64,000 nucleotides of DNA from JAAYDI01 sp052034005 (GTDB lineage Bacteria; Planctomycetota; Planctomycetia; Pirellulales; Pirellulaceae), in contig JBPOJB010000012.1 in assembly GCA_052034005.1 (NCBI GenBank), forward strand, positions 124,001 to 188,000, written 5' to 3'. A program made the position numbers and the translations under genes. A model generated the notes under the pieces. That model worked only from the letters and a program-made list of their open reading frames with translations, made no database searches and was not told the origin of the DNA. Positions 43,931 to 52,514 of this stretch are shown in pieces (within the stretch, counting starts at the first letter, position 1; the number at the start of each line of letters is the position of its first letter).

Positions 43931-44647
43931 CTACAGCGACTTGAGGAAGTACTCGTTGAGCACCGGATCCGTGTGGCGCACGCCCGCGCCCGTGTGGACG
44001 TTGGCGACTTCCGTCACGATCGCGCCCTCGGGCCCGCCGAACTGCCAGTGCCGTGATTCGGCTTTGGCGAGCGGCACGAACATGCCCGGCTTCGCCACCA
44101 CTTCGTGCGCGACCGTCACCTTCCCGCCCCAATGGCACTTCGGCACAACCACGTCGCTGCCCAGGTTCGGCTCGCCGATCCCCACAATGTGGCTCAAGCC
44201 CCAGCGCACCAGCCAGCCTTCCATCTTGGTGGGGTTCCCGTCCGCCGCCACGTGCCAGTGCTCCGGCAACATCTGGCCCGGCAGGATGAACAGGTCCATC
44301 ATCATGTAGCGGTCTTCGACGTTGTTGACGAAGATGCAGGCGGCCAATCCCAGGGTGGTGAATTGGCCGACCCCGTAGTCGGATACCCACAAGTTGGCCG
44401 CGAGATCCGGGAACACCGGATACTTGTGGTAGTCACAGAGTCGGAGGATGGCGCTTTTGGCCCTGTCGACCTGGAACTCGCCCGCGGCGTCGTAGAACTC
44501 CGCGTTGTCGAATTTCGGCGGCGGCCTGTCGTCGTTCGCGGGGGCCGCGCCCGCGGTCGCGCACGTGGCCGCGGCGGCCGCTAGGCCGAGCCCGCAACCA
44601 GCCGTCTTGATCAACGCGCGTCGGCTCAACGTGTGATGGCTTTCCAT
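43931..44647 (-). CDS. Tat-exported cupin protein (D-lyxose-isomerase-like)
   Basis: A 238-residue protein with a twin-arginine signal (LSRRALIKTAGCGLGLAAAAA). A double-stranded beta-helix follows, with metal-ligand candidates His-Trp-His and Glu in LPEHWHVAADGNPTKMEGW, and a late His in GVRHTDP. This ordering resembles D-lyxose ketol-isomerases, which are normally cytoplasmic. Periplasmic sugar isomerisation would be unusual, so the assignment stays at cupin level. Confidence 0.7.
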   Translation of the reverse strand: MESHHTLSRRALIKTAGCGLGLAAAAATCATAGAAPANDDRPPPKFDNAEFYDAAGEFQVDRAKSAILRLCDYHKYPVFPDLAANLWVSDYGVGQFTTLGLAACIFVNNVEDRYMMMDLFILPGQMLPEHWHVAADGNPTKMEGWLVRWGLSHIVGIGEPNLGSDVVVPKCHWGGKVTVAHEVVAKPGMFVPLAKAESRHWQFGGPEGAIVTEVANVHTGAGVRHTDPVLNEYFLKSL

Positions 44648-44953
44648 GGTGGATTATCCCCAGATACAAGGATCAGAAGCAGGACATCTATCGACCTTCG
44701 CAATTGTCCGCAAGTCCAAGCCGTTTGTCGACCGGCCCACCGCCGTCCGCCCCCGACGGCTCGCAGACCTCCCCGAAATCCGGGCGGTGGCGGCGTGACC
44801 ATGGCGGCCCCTTGCACCCAGCTTGGGAATCCGTGCCGTCCGGCCGGGCGGCTCTGCGGGTTCGGTGGAAACCGAGCTGCGGGCAGGGTAGATTAATACC
44901 GTTCGATATCCCCCCTCGACGGCCCGGCCCGCGGAACCAGTTGAGACCTCCCG
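44648..44953. other. Divergent non-coding region
   Basis: A 306-bp gap between divergent genes, with no convincing gene. A small hairpin with a GGAA (GNRA-type) loop, TCGGT/ACCGA, lies at 44862-44875. No strong promoter pair stands out on either strand. Confidence 0.4.
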
Positions 44954-47074
44954 ATGCCCACATCTCGCTTCTGTAGTCAGTTGTTCACAGCGCGGCGGCA
45001 CGATCCCGTGAGCCGCCGTCCGCGATGCGCCCGCAAGATGGTGTTCCTGCTGTTCGCCTGCTGGAGCGCCGCCGCCGTCGGCCTGCCGGCGGCCGGCGCG
45101 CGGGCCTGTGCCGCGGATCCCCAGCCGCTGGTCATCACCCAGGATACGGTGCTCGATCCGGCCGCGTCTTACGGGCGGATTGAGATCAAGGCCTCGGGCG
45201 TCACGCTCGATGGTCGCGGCGCGACCCTGATCGGCGCCCGGCAGGGCGCCGCCAAGGATTACCAACAGGTCGCGATCAGTGCCCGCGGCGTATCGCACGT
45301 CACGATCAAGAACATCCGCGCCCGGGGCTGGGAGACGGGGCTGGAGATCGAGGACGGCCACGGGTGGCTGATCGAGAACTGCGACTTCTCCGACAACTTC
45401 CACGACCCCGACTTCGACTGGGGCGAAAACGGCCGCCGCGGCGGCATGGTGCTGACGCGGATCCACAATTCGACCGTGCGCCTCAATCGTGCCAACCGCG
45501 TGTGGGATGCCTGCGTGCTGGTGGAATCGCACGACAACCTGGTGGTGGACAACGATTTCTCGCATACATCGAACACCTGCCTGAAGATGTGGAACTCGTG
45601 CCGCAACCGGGTCGAGAAGAACAATCTCAGCTACGGCCTGCGCATCAGTCCGGGCGAGGTGCATGCCCGGGACTCGACGGGCGTGTTGATCGAGAGCGGG
45701 TCGAACGACAACCGCTTCACGGGCAACGACTGCACGCATGGGGGCGACGGCGTATTCGTCCGCTCACTCAACAACTGGGTCAGCAGCGGAAACCTATTCG
45801 AAGGGAACGACGCATCGTATGCCCACAACAACTGTTTTGAAGCCTGGTGTCCGCGGAACACCTACATTGGCAACAAGGCCAACCACGGCAGTTACGGATT
45901 CTGGCTCGGCGCGTCCGACCAGACCGTGTTGATCGGCAACGAGGCCTCGTACAACGGGCTCCCTTCGGGCCATCACAATTCGCCCCACCTGCCGGACGGC
46001 ACGCACGCGGGGATCGTGTTCATGTTCGGGCCGTCCAGCCACACGCTGGTGCGCGGCAATACGTGTGTCGGGAACAACGGTGCCGGCATCGCGCTGAGCG
46101 GCGACCAGGGCACGGAAGGCCGCAAGTGGCGCGCGTTCCACTGGATCATCGAACAGAACGTGCTGCGTGAGAACCGGTGGGGCATTCACATGCAGTGCGC
46201 CGACTGGATCGATGTGGCGGCCAATGTCTTCGAGAACAACCAGGAAGACGTACACGACGCGGGGCACGTGACCAACCTGACGTGCCATCCCGACAAGCCG
46301 GGCATCACCCGCCCGCCGCAGGCGGTGCTGGAAGGCCCGTCCGCCGGCCAGGTGGGCCGCACGATCGTGCTCGACGCGTCCAACAGCCAGGACCCGGACG
46401 GACATCCGCTGACCTTCCGTTGGGACCTCGGTGACGGGACGGTCGTGCACGAGCCGCGGATCGCCCATGTCTTCCAGGCGCCGGGCTTCTATCGCATCGG
46501 GCTGACCGTCCACAACGGGCTCTTGTCCGACTTGGCGTGGCGGGACTTCTACGTCGTCGGCGAGGGGGCTGAATGGGGCACGGAAGGCAACGCGGCGGAC
46601 TGGGACTGGGTCGATCCGCAGTCGCAAGTGACGTACGCCGACGACCCGCAGCGCATCGCCGGCTCGTCTTCGATCCAGGCGCATGTCGACCCGTACGGCG
46701 GCGCCCTCGTGAACCTGCTGTACCCGCGCACCAAGGACGCTCACATCCCGTTGGCCGGCAAGACCCGCCTCGTGTTCTGGATCAAAGCGCTCAACGAGAA
46801 CGTGCCGGCCTGGCAGGGCCCCCAGCCGATCGTCGCGCTCCACGAATCGGAGGATCAGTACGCGGTCTTCACGCCGGCCGATGATCTCCTGAGTTCCCGG
46901 CCGAACAACGAAGAGCGGGAAGGCTGGAGCTACTTCGTCGTGCCCTTGGCCGGCGACGCGCAATGGGAGCGGACGGGTGATTTGCCCGCCACGCTCAACT
47001 ATGTGACAATCGGCTGCGACTCCTGGGGCGCGCCGCCCCTGCGCATCTGGTTGGATGGCATGAGCATTCAATAG
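44954..47074 (+). CDS. Secreted right-handed beta-helix protein with PKD domain
   Basis: A 706-residue exported protein. After the signal region (about 28-55) a parallel beta-helix (about 60-440) repeats short rungs rich in Asn and Gly (NRFTGNDC, NLFEGNDA, TYIGNKANH, VLIGNEAS, VRGNTCVGNN), as in pectate-lyase/NosD folds. A PKD domain (about 452-537) contains LDASNSQDPDGHPLTFRWDLG. The last 165 residues look like a jelly-roll carbohydrate-binding region. It is probably a polysaccharide lyase or epimerase, or a cell-surface binder; catalytic residues could not be assigned. It leads a three-gene plus-strand unit. Confidence 0.82.
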   Translation: MPTSRFCSQLFTARRHDPVSRRPRCARKMVFLLFACWSAAAVGLPAAGARACAADPQPLVITQDTVLDPAASYGRIEIKASGVTLDGRGATLIGARQGAAKDYQQVAISARGVSHVTIKNIRARGWETGLEIEDGHGWLIENCDFSDNFHDPDFDWGENGRRGGMVLTRIHNSTVRLNRANRVWDACVLVESHDNLVVDNDFSHTSNTCLKMWNSCRNRVEKNNLSYGLRISPGEVHARDSTGVLIESGSNDNRFTGNDCTHGGDGVFVRSLNNWVSSGNLFEGNDASYAHNNCFEAWCPRNTYIGNKANHGSYGFWLGASDQTVLIGNEASYNGLPSGHHNSPHLPDGTHAGIVFMFGPSSHTLVRGNTCVGNNGAGIALSGDQGTEGRKWRAFHWIIEQNVLRENRWGIHMQCADWIDVAANVFENNQEDVHDAGHVTNLTCHPDKPGITRPPQAVLEGPSAGQVGRTIVLDASNSQDPDGHPLTFRWDLGDGTVVHEPRIAHVFQAPGFYRIGLTVHNGLLSDLAWRDFYVVGEGAEWGTEGNAADWDWVDPQSQVTYADDPQRIAGSSSIQAHVDPYGGALVNLLYPRTKDAHIPLAGKTRLVFWIKALNENVPAWQGPQPIVALHESEDQYAVFTPADDLLSSRPNNEEREGWSYFVVPLAGDAQWERTGDLPATLNYVTIGCDSWGAPPLRIWLDGMSIQ

Positions 47075-47085
47075 CGGCAACAACC

Positions 47086-47895
47086 ATGGTTTCCCCCGGC
47101 ATGCACCCCGGCCGAAGGCACTCCTGCAACACCCTCGGGTCCCACCGGTTCGGGCCCTTGTGCACCTGGATCGTGGCCCTGCTCGGGGCCGTCACGTGCT
47201 GCCGGGCGGCCGATGACCCGCCCTGGTTGCTGGTGCACCGCTTGACGGACGAGGTCCGTATCGACGGCCGGCTCCAGGAAGCGTGTTACCGCAGTCCGCC
47301 GACGGTGTCGGATTTTCGCGTCGCCGGGGCGCCCGACGCGCGCCCGCAGCCCACGCGCGCCTGGCTCTTCTGGCACCCGGACCGCCTGGTGTTCGCGTTC
47401 GAGGTGCAGGATCAGCAGGTGGTCGCTCGAGAGCCTTCGGATCGAGAGCAGGATGTGGATTCCCAGGACCGCGTGGAGCTGTTCCTCTGGTCGGGCGACA
47501 AGGACGAAACCTACTACTGCCTGGAGATCGGTGCGCGCGGCGCGGTGCATGATTACGCGGCGCGCTTCTACCGGAAGTTCGACGACGCTTGGACGCCGGT
47601 CGGATTGCAGGTGGCGGTGACACGCACGCCCGCAGGCTATTGTGTCGAGGCGGCGCTGCCGCGCGCGGCCTTGGAGGCCGCCAACTTCCAACTGCGCCCG
47701 GGTGCACAATTCCGCGGCGGCCTGTTCCGCGCGGACTTCGCACCCGACCGCGCCGACGACCCCACCTGGATCTGCTGGGTCGACGCCCGCGGTCCCCAGC
47801 CCGACTTCCATGTCGCGGAATCGTTCGGCTGGATCCGGCTGGTGGATGAACCTGTCGGCCAAGCCCCCTCACCCTCTCGGAGCCCCCAGCCATGA
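47086..47895 (+). CDS. Secreted CBM9-like carbohydrate-binding protein
   Basis: A 269-residue protein with a signal peptide (WIVALLGAVTCCRA). The mature part matches the carbohydrate-binding family 9-like domain: DEVRIDGRLQEACYRSPP, WLFWHPDRLVFAFEVQDQ, DRVELFLW and the late AALPRAALE. It has no catalytic domain and probably binds sugar or haem-like ligands at the cell surface. The stop overlaps the next gene as ATGA. Confidence 0.75.
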   Translation: MVSPGMHPGRRHSCNTLGSHRFGPLCTWIVALLGAVTCCRAADDPPWLLVHRLTDEVRIDGRLQEACYRSPPTVSDFRVAGAPDARPQPTRAWLFWHPDRLVFAFEVQDQQVVAREPSDREQDVDSQDRVELFLWSGDKDETYYCLEIGARGAVHDYAARFYRKFDDAWTPVGLQVAVTRTPAGYCVEAALPRAALEAANFQLRPGAQFRGGLFRADFAPDRADDPTWICWVDARGPQPDFHVAESFGWIRLVDEPVGQAPSPSRSPQP

Positions 47896-50858
47896 CCGCT
47901 GCCTGGCTAACGATCGCCATGTTGTCCGCGGCTGCCGCCGCGGGAGAAGAACAAGTGGTCTCGCCGCAACTGGATCCGGACGCCCACGCGCTGGTGTTCC
48001 TGTGCGACGACGAGCGGTTTGACGTGACGTTGCGCTGCCCGCACGTCCGGCTGGCCGGCGACGCCGGCGCATTCGGCGGCGACGAGCCCGGGCAGATTCG
48101 CCCCCTGGCGCAGCCCGACAGCGGATGGGAGTGCAGCTATGCGCCGGTGGAGCTGGCCGGCGGAACGACGCTGGAACGCGTGCTCTGCGCCCAGTGGTCC
48201 GCGGAGGAGCGCGTGCTGCGCAAGTGGCTGCGGCTGCGGATGACGGCGGGCGATGCGCCTGTGAACGTCGACGAGATCACGCTGGACACGTTTGCCGCTT
48301 CCCGGCTGACGCGCGAGTTCCGCCCCGGCCCGCCGCAAAGCTATCCGCTGTTTGTCCGCGGCCTGTTCGCCGGCATCGAGTTCCCGGTCGCCTCGACGCG
48401 CGTGGAAGACGGCCGCGCGATACTCGGCCATCGCCCGCGGTGCACGCTGGAGGCGGGCAAGTGGTACGAGAGCCGTCGCGCGGTGTTCGGACCGGCGCGA
48501 AACGGCCGCGAAGTGCTGGCGTTCCACGAGTACATCGAACGGCATCGGCCGGCGCCCAAGGGTATGCACTTCAACTACAACTCGTGGTGGACCGCGCCGG
48601 TCCCGTTCAGCGAAGCGGACATCCTCGGGCTGATGCGGGAGTTTGAAGAGCACCTGTACAAGCAGCACGGTGTGGCGTTCGATTCCTTCACGATCGATAT
48701 GGGCTGGTCGGACCCGCACGGGGTGTGGGATATCGATCGCCGGATGTTTCCTGACGAGTTCACGAAGATCCAGGCGGGCGCGGAGGCGATGGGTTCGCGG
48801 CTCGGCCTGTGGACGTCGCCCTCGTCCTGCTATCCGCCGGCTGTGGATCCGCAGTGGGCGACCGAGCACGGCTACGAGCGTGCGATCAACCAGATGCTGA
48901 GCCTGGCGGGCGAGAAGTACCGGAACAAGTACGGCGCGACGATCGCGGACTACGTCGGGCGCTTCAAGCTGGGGCAAGTCAAGCTGGACGGGCTCTACCT
49001 CGGCGGACCCGACTACATGGCCGGCCCGTTTCCCGCCGAGGCCACGGCGGCGGGCGCCGCGGAGGCGTTCGATCGGATGCGCGCCGCCGGCGCGGAAGTC
49101 TGGCTCGAGGCGACCTATAGCGCCTACGCCAGCCCCTGGTGGCTGGTCCACGTCAACTCGGTCATCGGCTGCTTCGGCGACGACTCGCCGCATGGCCGCG
49201 TGCCCTCCCCGGTGTATCGCGAGAGTTACACCACGGCGCGCGATTATTACAATCTGCAGGGCGCGGACCGCCTGCCGTCGCCGATCCCGGCCCAGGAGAT
49301 CCTCGGCATCATCCACCAGAGCGACGAGAGCTTCATGAACGATGCCGTCACGACGGTCCTGCGCGGGCATGCGTTCATCTCGCTCTACGTGAACCCCAAG
49401 TATATGAACGACCGGCGCTGGGCCATGCTGGCCCGGTTGATCGAGTGGTCGCGCGCCAACGCCCCGCTGCTGACCGCGCCCGGCACGCAGCCCTTGCGCC
49501 CCGCCACGTGGCTGCGCGAAGGGACGCCCTGGCTGACGCACGCCGCACCCATGCCGCGCGAACCGTACGGGTACGCGCATTGGAGCGCCGACCGCGGACT
49601 GGTGCTGCTGCGCAATCCGTGGGTCGAGCGGCAGTCGTACAGACTGACCCTTGACCCCGAGTTGCAGTGCCCGGTCTCTGCCGTGAGCCTGTACCCCGAG
49701 CCGCGCCTGTACGCCGAGGCATTGGGCGCGGGCGACGCCGTGGAGATCCCGCTGGCGCCCTATGAGACGCTCGTGCTGCTGTTCGCGGCAGGTCGGCCGC
49801 CGGCCGAGCTGCCACCTGCGGACGATGCGGTCGGTTCGCTGCTGGCCCACGCGGTGAAGCCGGCACAGCCGACCATGCGACGCGTGGTCTATGAACAACT
49901 CGATCAGCCGTTCGGAGTCGATTACACGTCGCTGGCGCCGCCGTCGGGCAAAGCCGTGGAAGTCCAGGCGGACTTCCTGTTGAACCGACCCGCCCGCGAC
50001 GCGCGCCTGCGTGTGCTCGCGCTGCTGGAAGGCAAGTCGGTTCCCGATGCGCGCGGCGCGCTGACCGCCGACGGACGGGAAATCCCCGTGCGGCCCATCC
50101 GTTCCGATGCCGGATTCGTCGCGACCGGCGCGCAAGCGCCGGAATGCTGGCAATTCCTGGAAGGAACCCTCTCACCCGCCCTCTTCGGTGCGCCGGAGGA
50201 AGGTCGGCCGCCCCAGGTGGAAATCTCGATGCGATTGAACGTCCCGGATCTCGAGGCCGTCGCCTCGATTTGGGTCGTGGCGGATAACCCGGGCGAAGAC
50301 ACACTACCACCACTATCATCAGCAGCCGCATCGCGCGACCTGCCGTCGCCCGAATGGATCTGGCGCGACAGCGCCTGTATCTTGGCGCCCACGCCGCTCA
50401 CCAGCCTGTCTGAGGAGACGCACCGGAAGGCCGAGATCGAGAAGATCGACGGCGTGTTCCTTGACGCGCTCGGGCCGGCCCAGTACCGTCAAGGTTGGGG
50501 CACGCTCCAGAAGAACCGCAGCGTGTGGGAGACGGAGTTGGTGATCGGCGACATGCATTTTCGTCGCGGCCTCGGGACACACGCAGACAGCGAGATCGTC
50601 TATGACCTGGACGGCGCGTACCGCCGCTTCCAGGCGTGGGCCGGCCCGGACAGCGCGACGCGCGGCACGGTTGGTTTCCGGGTGGTTGTCGACGGCCAGA
50701 CGCGATGGGAGTCCGGCATCATGACCCGCGGCGATGCCCCTCAGCAGGTCGATATCGACATCACGGGCGCCAGACAACTGCGTCTGCTGGTCGACGACGC
50801 GGGCGACGGCATCATCGGTGATCATGCCAACTGGGCTGAAGCCAGACTGCTACGATGA
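47892..50858 (+). CDS. GH36/GH27-like glycosidase with NPCBM domain
   Basis: A 988-residue secreted enzyme. The central barrel (about 200-540) has DSFTIDMGWSDPHGVWDIDRRMFP and GSRLGLWTSPSSC, as in clan GH-D alpha-galactosidases. GQVKLDGLYL (Asp366) fits the KxD nucleophile motif. An all-beta domain follows. The C-terminal about 140 residues form an NPCBM (novel putative carbohydrate-binding) domain ending in DDAGDGIIGDHANWAEARLL. The likely substrates are alpha-galactosides or related sugars. It is translationally coupled to the CBM9-like gene. Confidence 0.8.
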   Translation: MTAAWLTIAMLSAAAAAGEEQVVSPQLDPDAHALVFLCDDERFDVTLRCPHVRLAGDAGAFGGDEPGQIRPLAQPDSGWECSYAPVELAGGTTLERVLCAQWSAEERVLRKWLRLRMTAGDAPVNVDEITLDTFAASRLTREFRPGPPQSYPLFVRGLFAGIEFPVASTRVEDGRAILGHRPRCTLEAGKWYESRRAVFGPARNGREVLAFHEYIERHRPAPKGMHFNYNSWWTAPVPFSEADILGLMREFEEHLYKQHGVAFDSFTIDMGWSDPHGVWDIDRRMFPDEFTKIQAGAEAMGSRLGLWTSPSSCYPPAVDPQWATEHGYERAINQMLSLAGEKYRNKYGATIADYVGRFKLGQVKLDGLYLGGPDYMAGPFPAEATAAGAAEAFDRMRAAGAEVWLEATYSAYASPWWLVHVNSVIGCFGDDSPHGRVPSPVYRESYTTARDYYNLQGADRLPSPIPAQEILGIIHQSDESFMNDAVTTVLRGHAFISLYVNPKYMNDRRWAMLARLIEWSRANAPLLTAPGTQPLRPATWLREGTPWLTHAAPMPREPYGYAHWSADRGLVLLRNPWVERQSYRLTLDPELQCPVSAVSLYPEPRLYAEALGAGDAVEIPLAPYETLVLLFAAGRPPAELPPADDAVGSLLAHAVKPAQPTMRRVVYEQLDQPFGVDYTSLAPPSGKAVEVQADFLLNRPARDARLRVLALLEGKSVPDARGALTADGREIPVRPIRSDAGFVATGAQAPECWQFLEGTLSPALFGAPEEGRPPQVEISMRLNVPDLEAVASIWVVADNPGEDTLPPLSSAAASRDLPSPEWIWRDSACILAPTPLTSLSEETHRKAEIEKIDGVFLDALGPAQYRQGWGTLQKNRSVWETELVIGDMHFRRGLGTHADSEIVYDLDGAYRRFQAWAGPDSATRGTVGFRVVVDGQTRWESGIMTRGDAPQQVDIDITGARQLRLLVDDAGDGIIGDHANWAEARLLR

Positions 50859-51003
50859 GAGTGGATTGCGCGAAGAGGCCTTCTATCACGACGCCAACCA
50901 GCAGGAGAGTGGATCCTGCGCTGCGCGTGCACGCTGTGATCGGCGTGGCGTGACAGGTCTCCCAACAGGCGGGAGAACCGTCGAGACCGAAAGGAACTGA
51001 ACC

Positions 51004-52377
51004 ATGAAGCCACATCGCCTTCGTCGTCGAACCTGGTTGCAGGTGGCAGCCGCGTCGAGCGCGTCACTGCTGGTGCTGCGCGACAGCCGTTCCGCCCGCG
51101 GCTATCCGGCCAACGAGAAGCTGGGAGTGGCGTTGGTGGGGTTGTCGGGGCGCGGTGGCTGGTTCGTCGAGACCATCCCGCGGATCGGCGAACAGGTGGT
51201 TGCGCTGTGCGACGTGAACGAGCGGCGTGCGGCCGAGGCATTCAAGTTGTTCCCCCAGGTGCCGAAGTTCCAGGACTTCCGCCAGATGCTCGACCAGCAG
51301 GACGGGCGGATCGATGCGGTGGTCGTGGCCACGCCCGATCACACGCATGCGGTGATCTCGGCGGCCGCGATCCGGGCGGGGAAGCATGTCTACTGCGAGA
51401 AGCCGCTGACTCATGACGTGGCCGAAGCGCGCGCGCTGCGCACGCTGGCGCGCGAACACCGTGTCGTGACCCAGATGGGTAACCAGGGCACGGCCACGGA
51501 AGCGTTCCGCCGCGCGGTCGAATGGATCCAGGCCGGCTCGCTCGGCGCAATCCGGGAGATCCACGTGTGGGACGGCGGCGACTCGGGGCCCCGCACGGCG
51601 CCGGTCGGTAGCGAGCCGGTGCCCGAGGGATTGGCGTGGGACCTGTGGCTCGGCCCGGCGGCCGACCGCCCCTTCCATCCGCAATGGTATCAATGGCACG
51701 GCTGGCGGGACTTCGCGACGGGCAACGTGGGCAACTGGGGGCCGCATAGCGCCAACTTGCCTTTCAAAGCGCTGCGGATCGACTCGCTATGGTACGCCGA
51801 TCCGGCCACGCGGCCGCGGATTCGCCTGCATGTCGAGATGTCGGAGGTCGAACGGGTCGGATTCCCGCGCTGGGCGTCCGCCCGCTACGAGATCCCGGCG
51901 CGGGGCGACCTTCCGCCCATTGACTTCCACCACTACTACGGAGCGCAGGAGGGCCGGCAGCGCGTGGAAGCGCACCTGGGCCGGCGACTGGATTGGGGCG
52001 ATGCGGGCGAACGCCAGTGGAAGGAGCATGGCGGCTGCCTGGTCGTCGGGACCGAAGGGATGATCAAGTCGACCGAACACAACTCCTCGTACACGTTGCT
52101 GCCCGAGGACAAGTTCGCCGGCGCCGCGGGCCCGCCCCAGACGCTGCCCCGGTCCGGCAGCCACGAGCGGGAGTTCACGGCGGCCTGCAAAGGCGGACCG
52201 GCTACCATGTCGAACTTCGACTACGCCGCGCCGTTGATCGAATTCCTGCTGCTCGTGAACATCGCGACGCAGTGCGGCCAGATGCTGGAGTTCGACCCGC
52301 TGGCGTGCCAGATCACAAACCATCCGGAAGCCGACGCGCTGCTCCAACGCGAATATCGCCAAGGCTGGACATTGTAA
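51004..52377 (+). CDS. Tat-exported Gfo/Idh/MocA family oxidoreductase
   Basis: A 457-residue NAD(P)-dependent oxidoreductase with a twin-arginine signal (RRRTWLQVAAASSASLL). The Rossmann loop is GVALVGLSGRGG, CDVNERRAAEAF binds the cofactor ribose, and the catalytic-lysine motif is YCEKPLTHDVAEAR. The planctomycete group feature GNVGNWGPHSANL follows. Such exported members, loaded with tightly bound cofactor, oxidise or epimerise sugars, often at C3. AAAGGA lies 9 nt upstream of the ATG. The ThuA/DUF1080 gene follows it. Confidence 0.88.
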   Translation: MKPHRLRRRTWLQVAAASSASLLVLRDSRSARGYPANEKLGVALVGLSGRGGWFVETIPRIGEQVVALCDVNERRAAEAFKLFPQVPKFQDFRQMLDQQDGRIDAVVVATPDHTHAVISAAAIRAGKHVYCEKPLTHDVAEARALRTLAREHRVVTQMGNQGTATEAFRRAVEWIQAGSLGAIREIHVWDGGDSGPRTAPVGSEPVPEGLAWDLWLGPAADRPFHPQWYQWHGWRDFATGNVGNWGPHSANLPFKALRIDSLWYADPATRPRIRLHVEMSEVERVGFPRWASARYEIPARGDLPPIDFHHYYGAQEGRQRVEAHLGRRLDWGDAGERQWKEHGGCLVVGTEGMIKSTEHNSSYTLLPEDKFAGAAGPPQTLPRSGSHEREFTAACKGGPATMSNFDYAAPLIEFLLLVNIATQCGQMLEFDPLACQITNHPEADALLQREYRQGWTL

Positions 52378-52388
52378 TCGTGGTCCAA

Positions 52389-52456
52389 GGACTGATGGAC
52401 CTGGTTGATGGACTGATGGACTGACTGACCCACTGACCCACTGACCCACTGACCGA
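52389..52456. repeat. Short tandem repeat tract (8-bp units)
   Basis: The gap between two plus-strand genes holds degenerate TGATGGAC units, then CTGACCCA three times in perfect succession (52425-52448) and a fourth variant, CTGACCGA. Slippage could change the copy number. No function is evident. Confidence 0.65.
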
Positions 52457-52514
52457 CCGGCGACTTCGCGGCTGTCGGCGAACGGTTCGACACGAACGGG
52501 AAAGGAGCGTTTCC

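Noticed and set aside
52389..52456. Repeat tract considered as a CRISPR array
   Set aside because: The units are 8 bp, tandem and without spacers; no cas gene is in the window.
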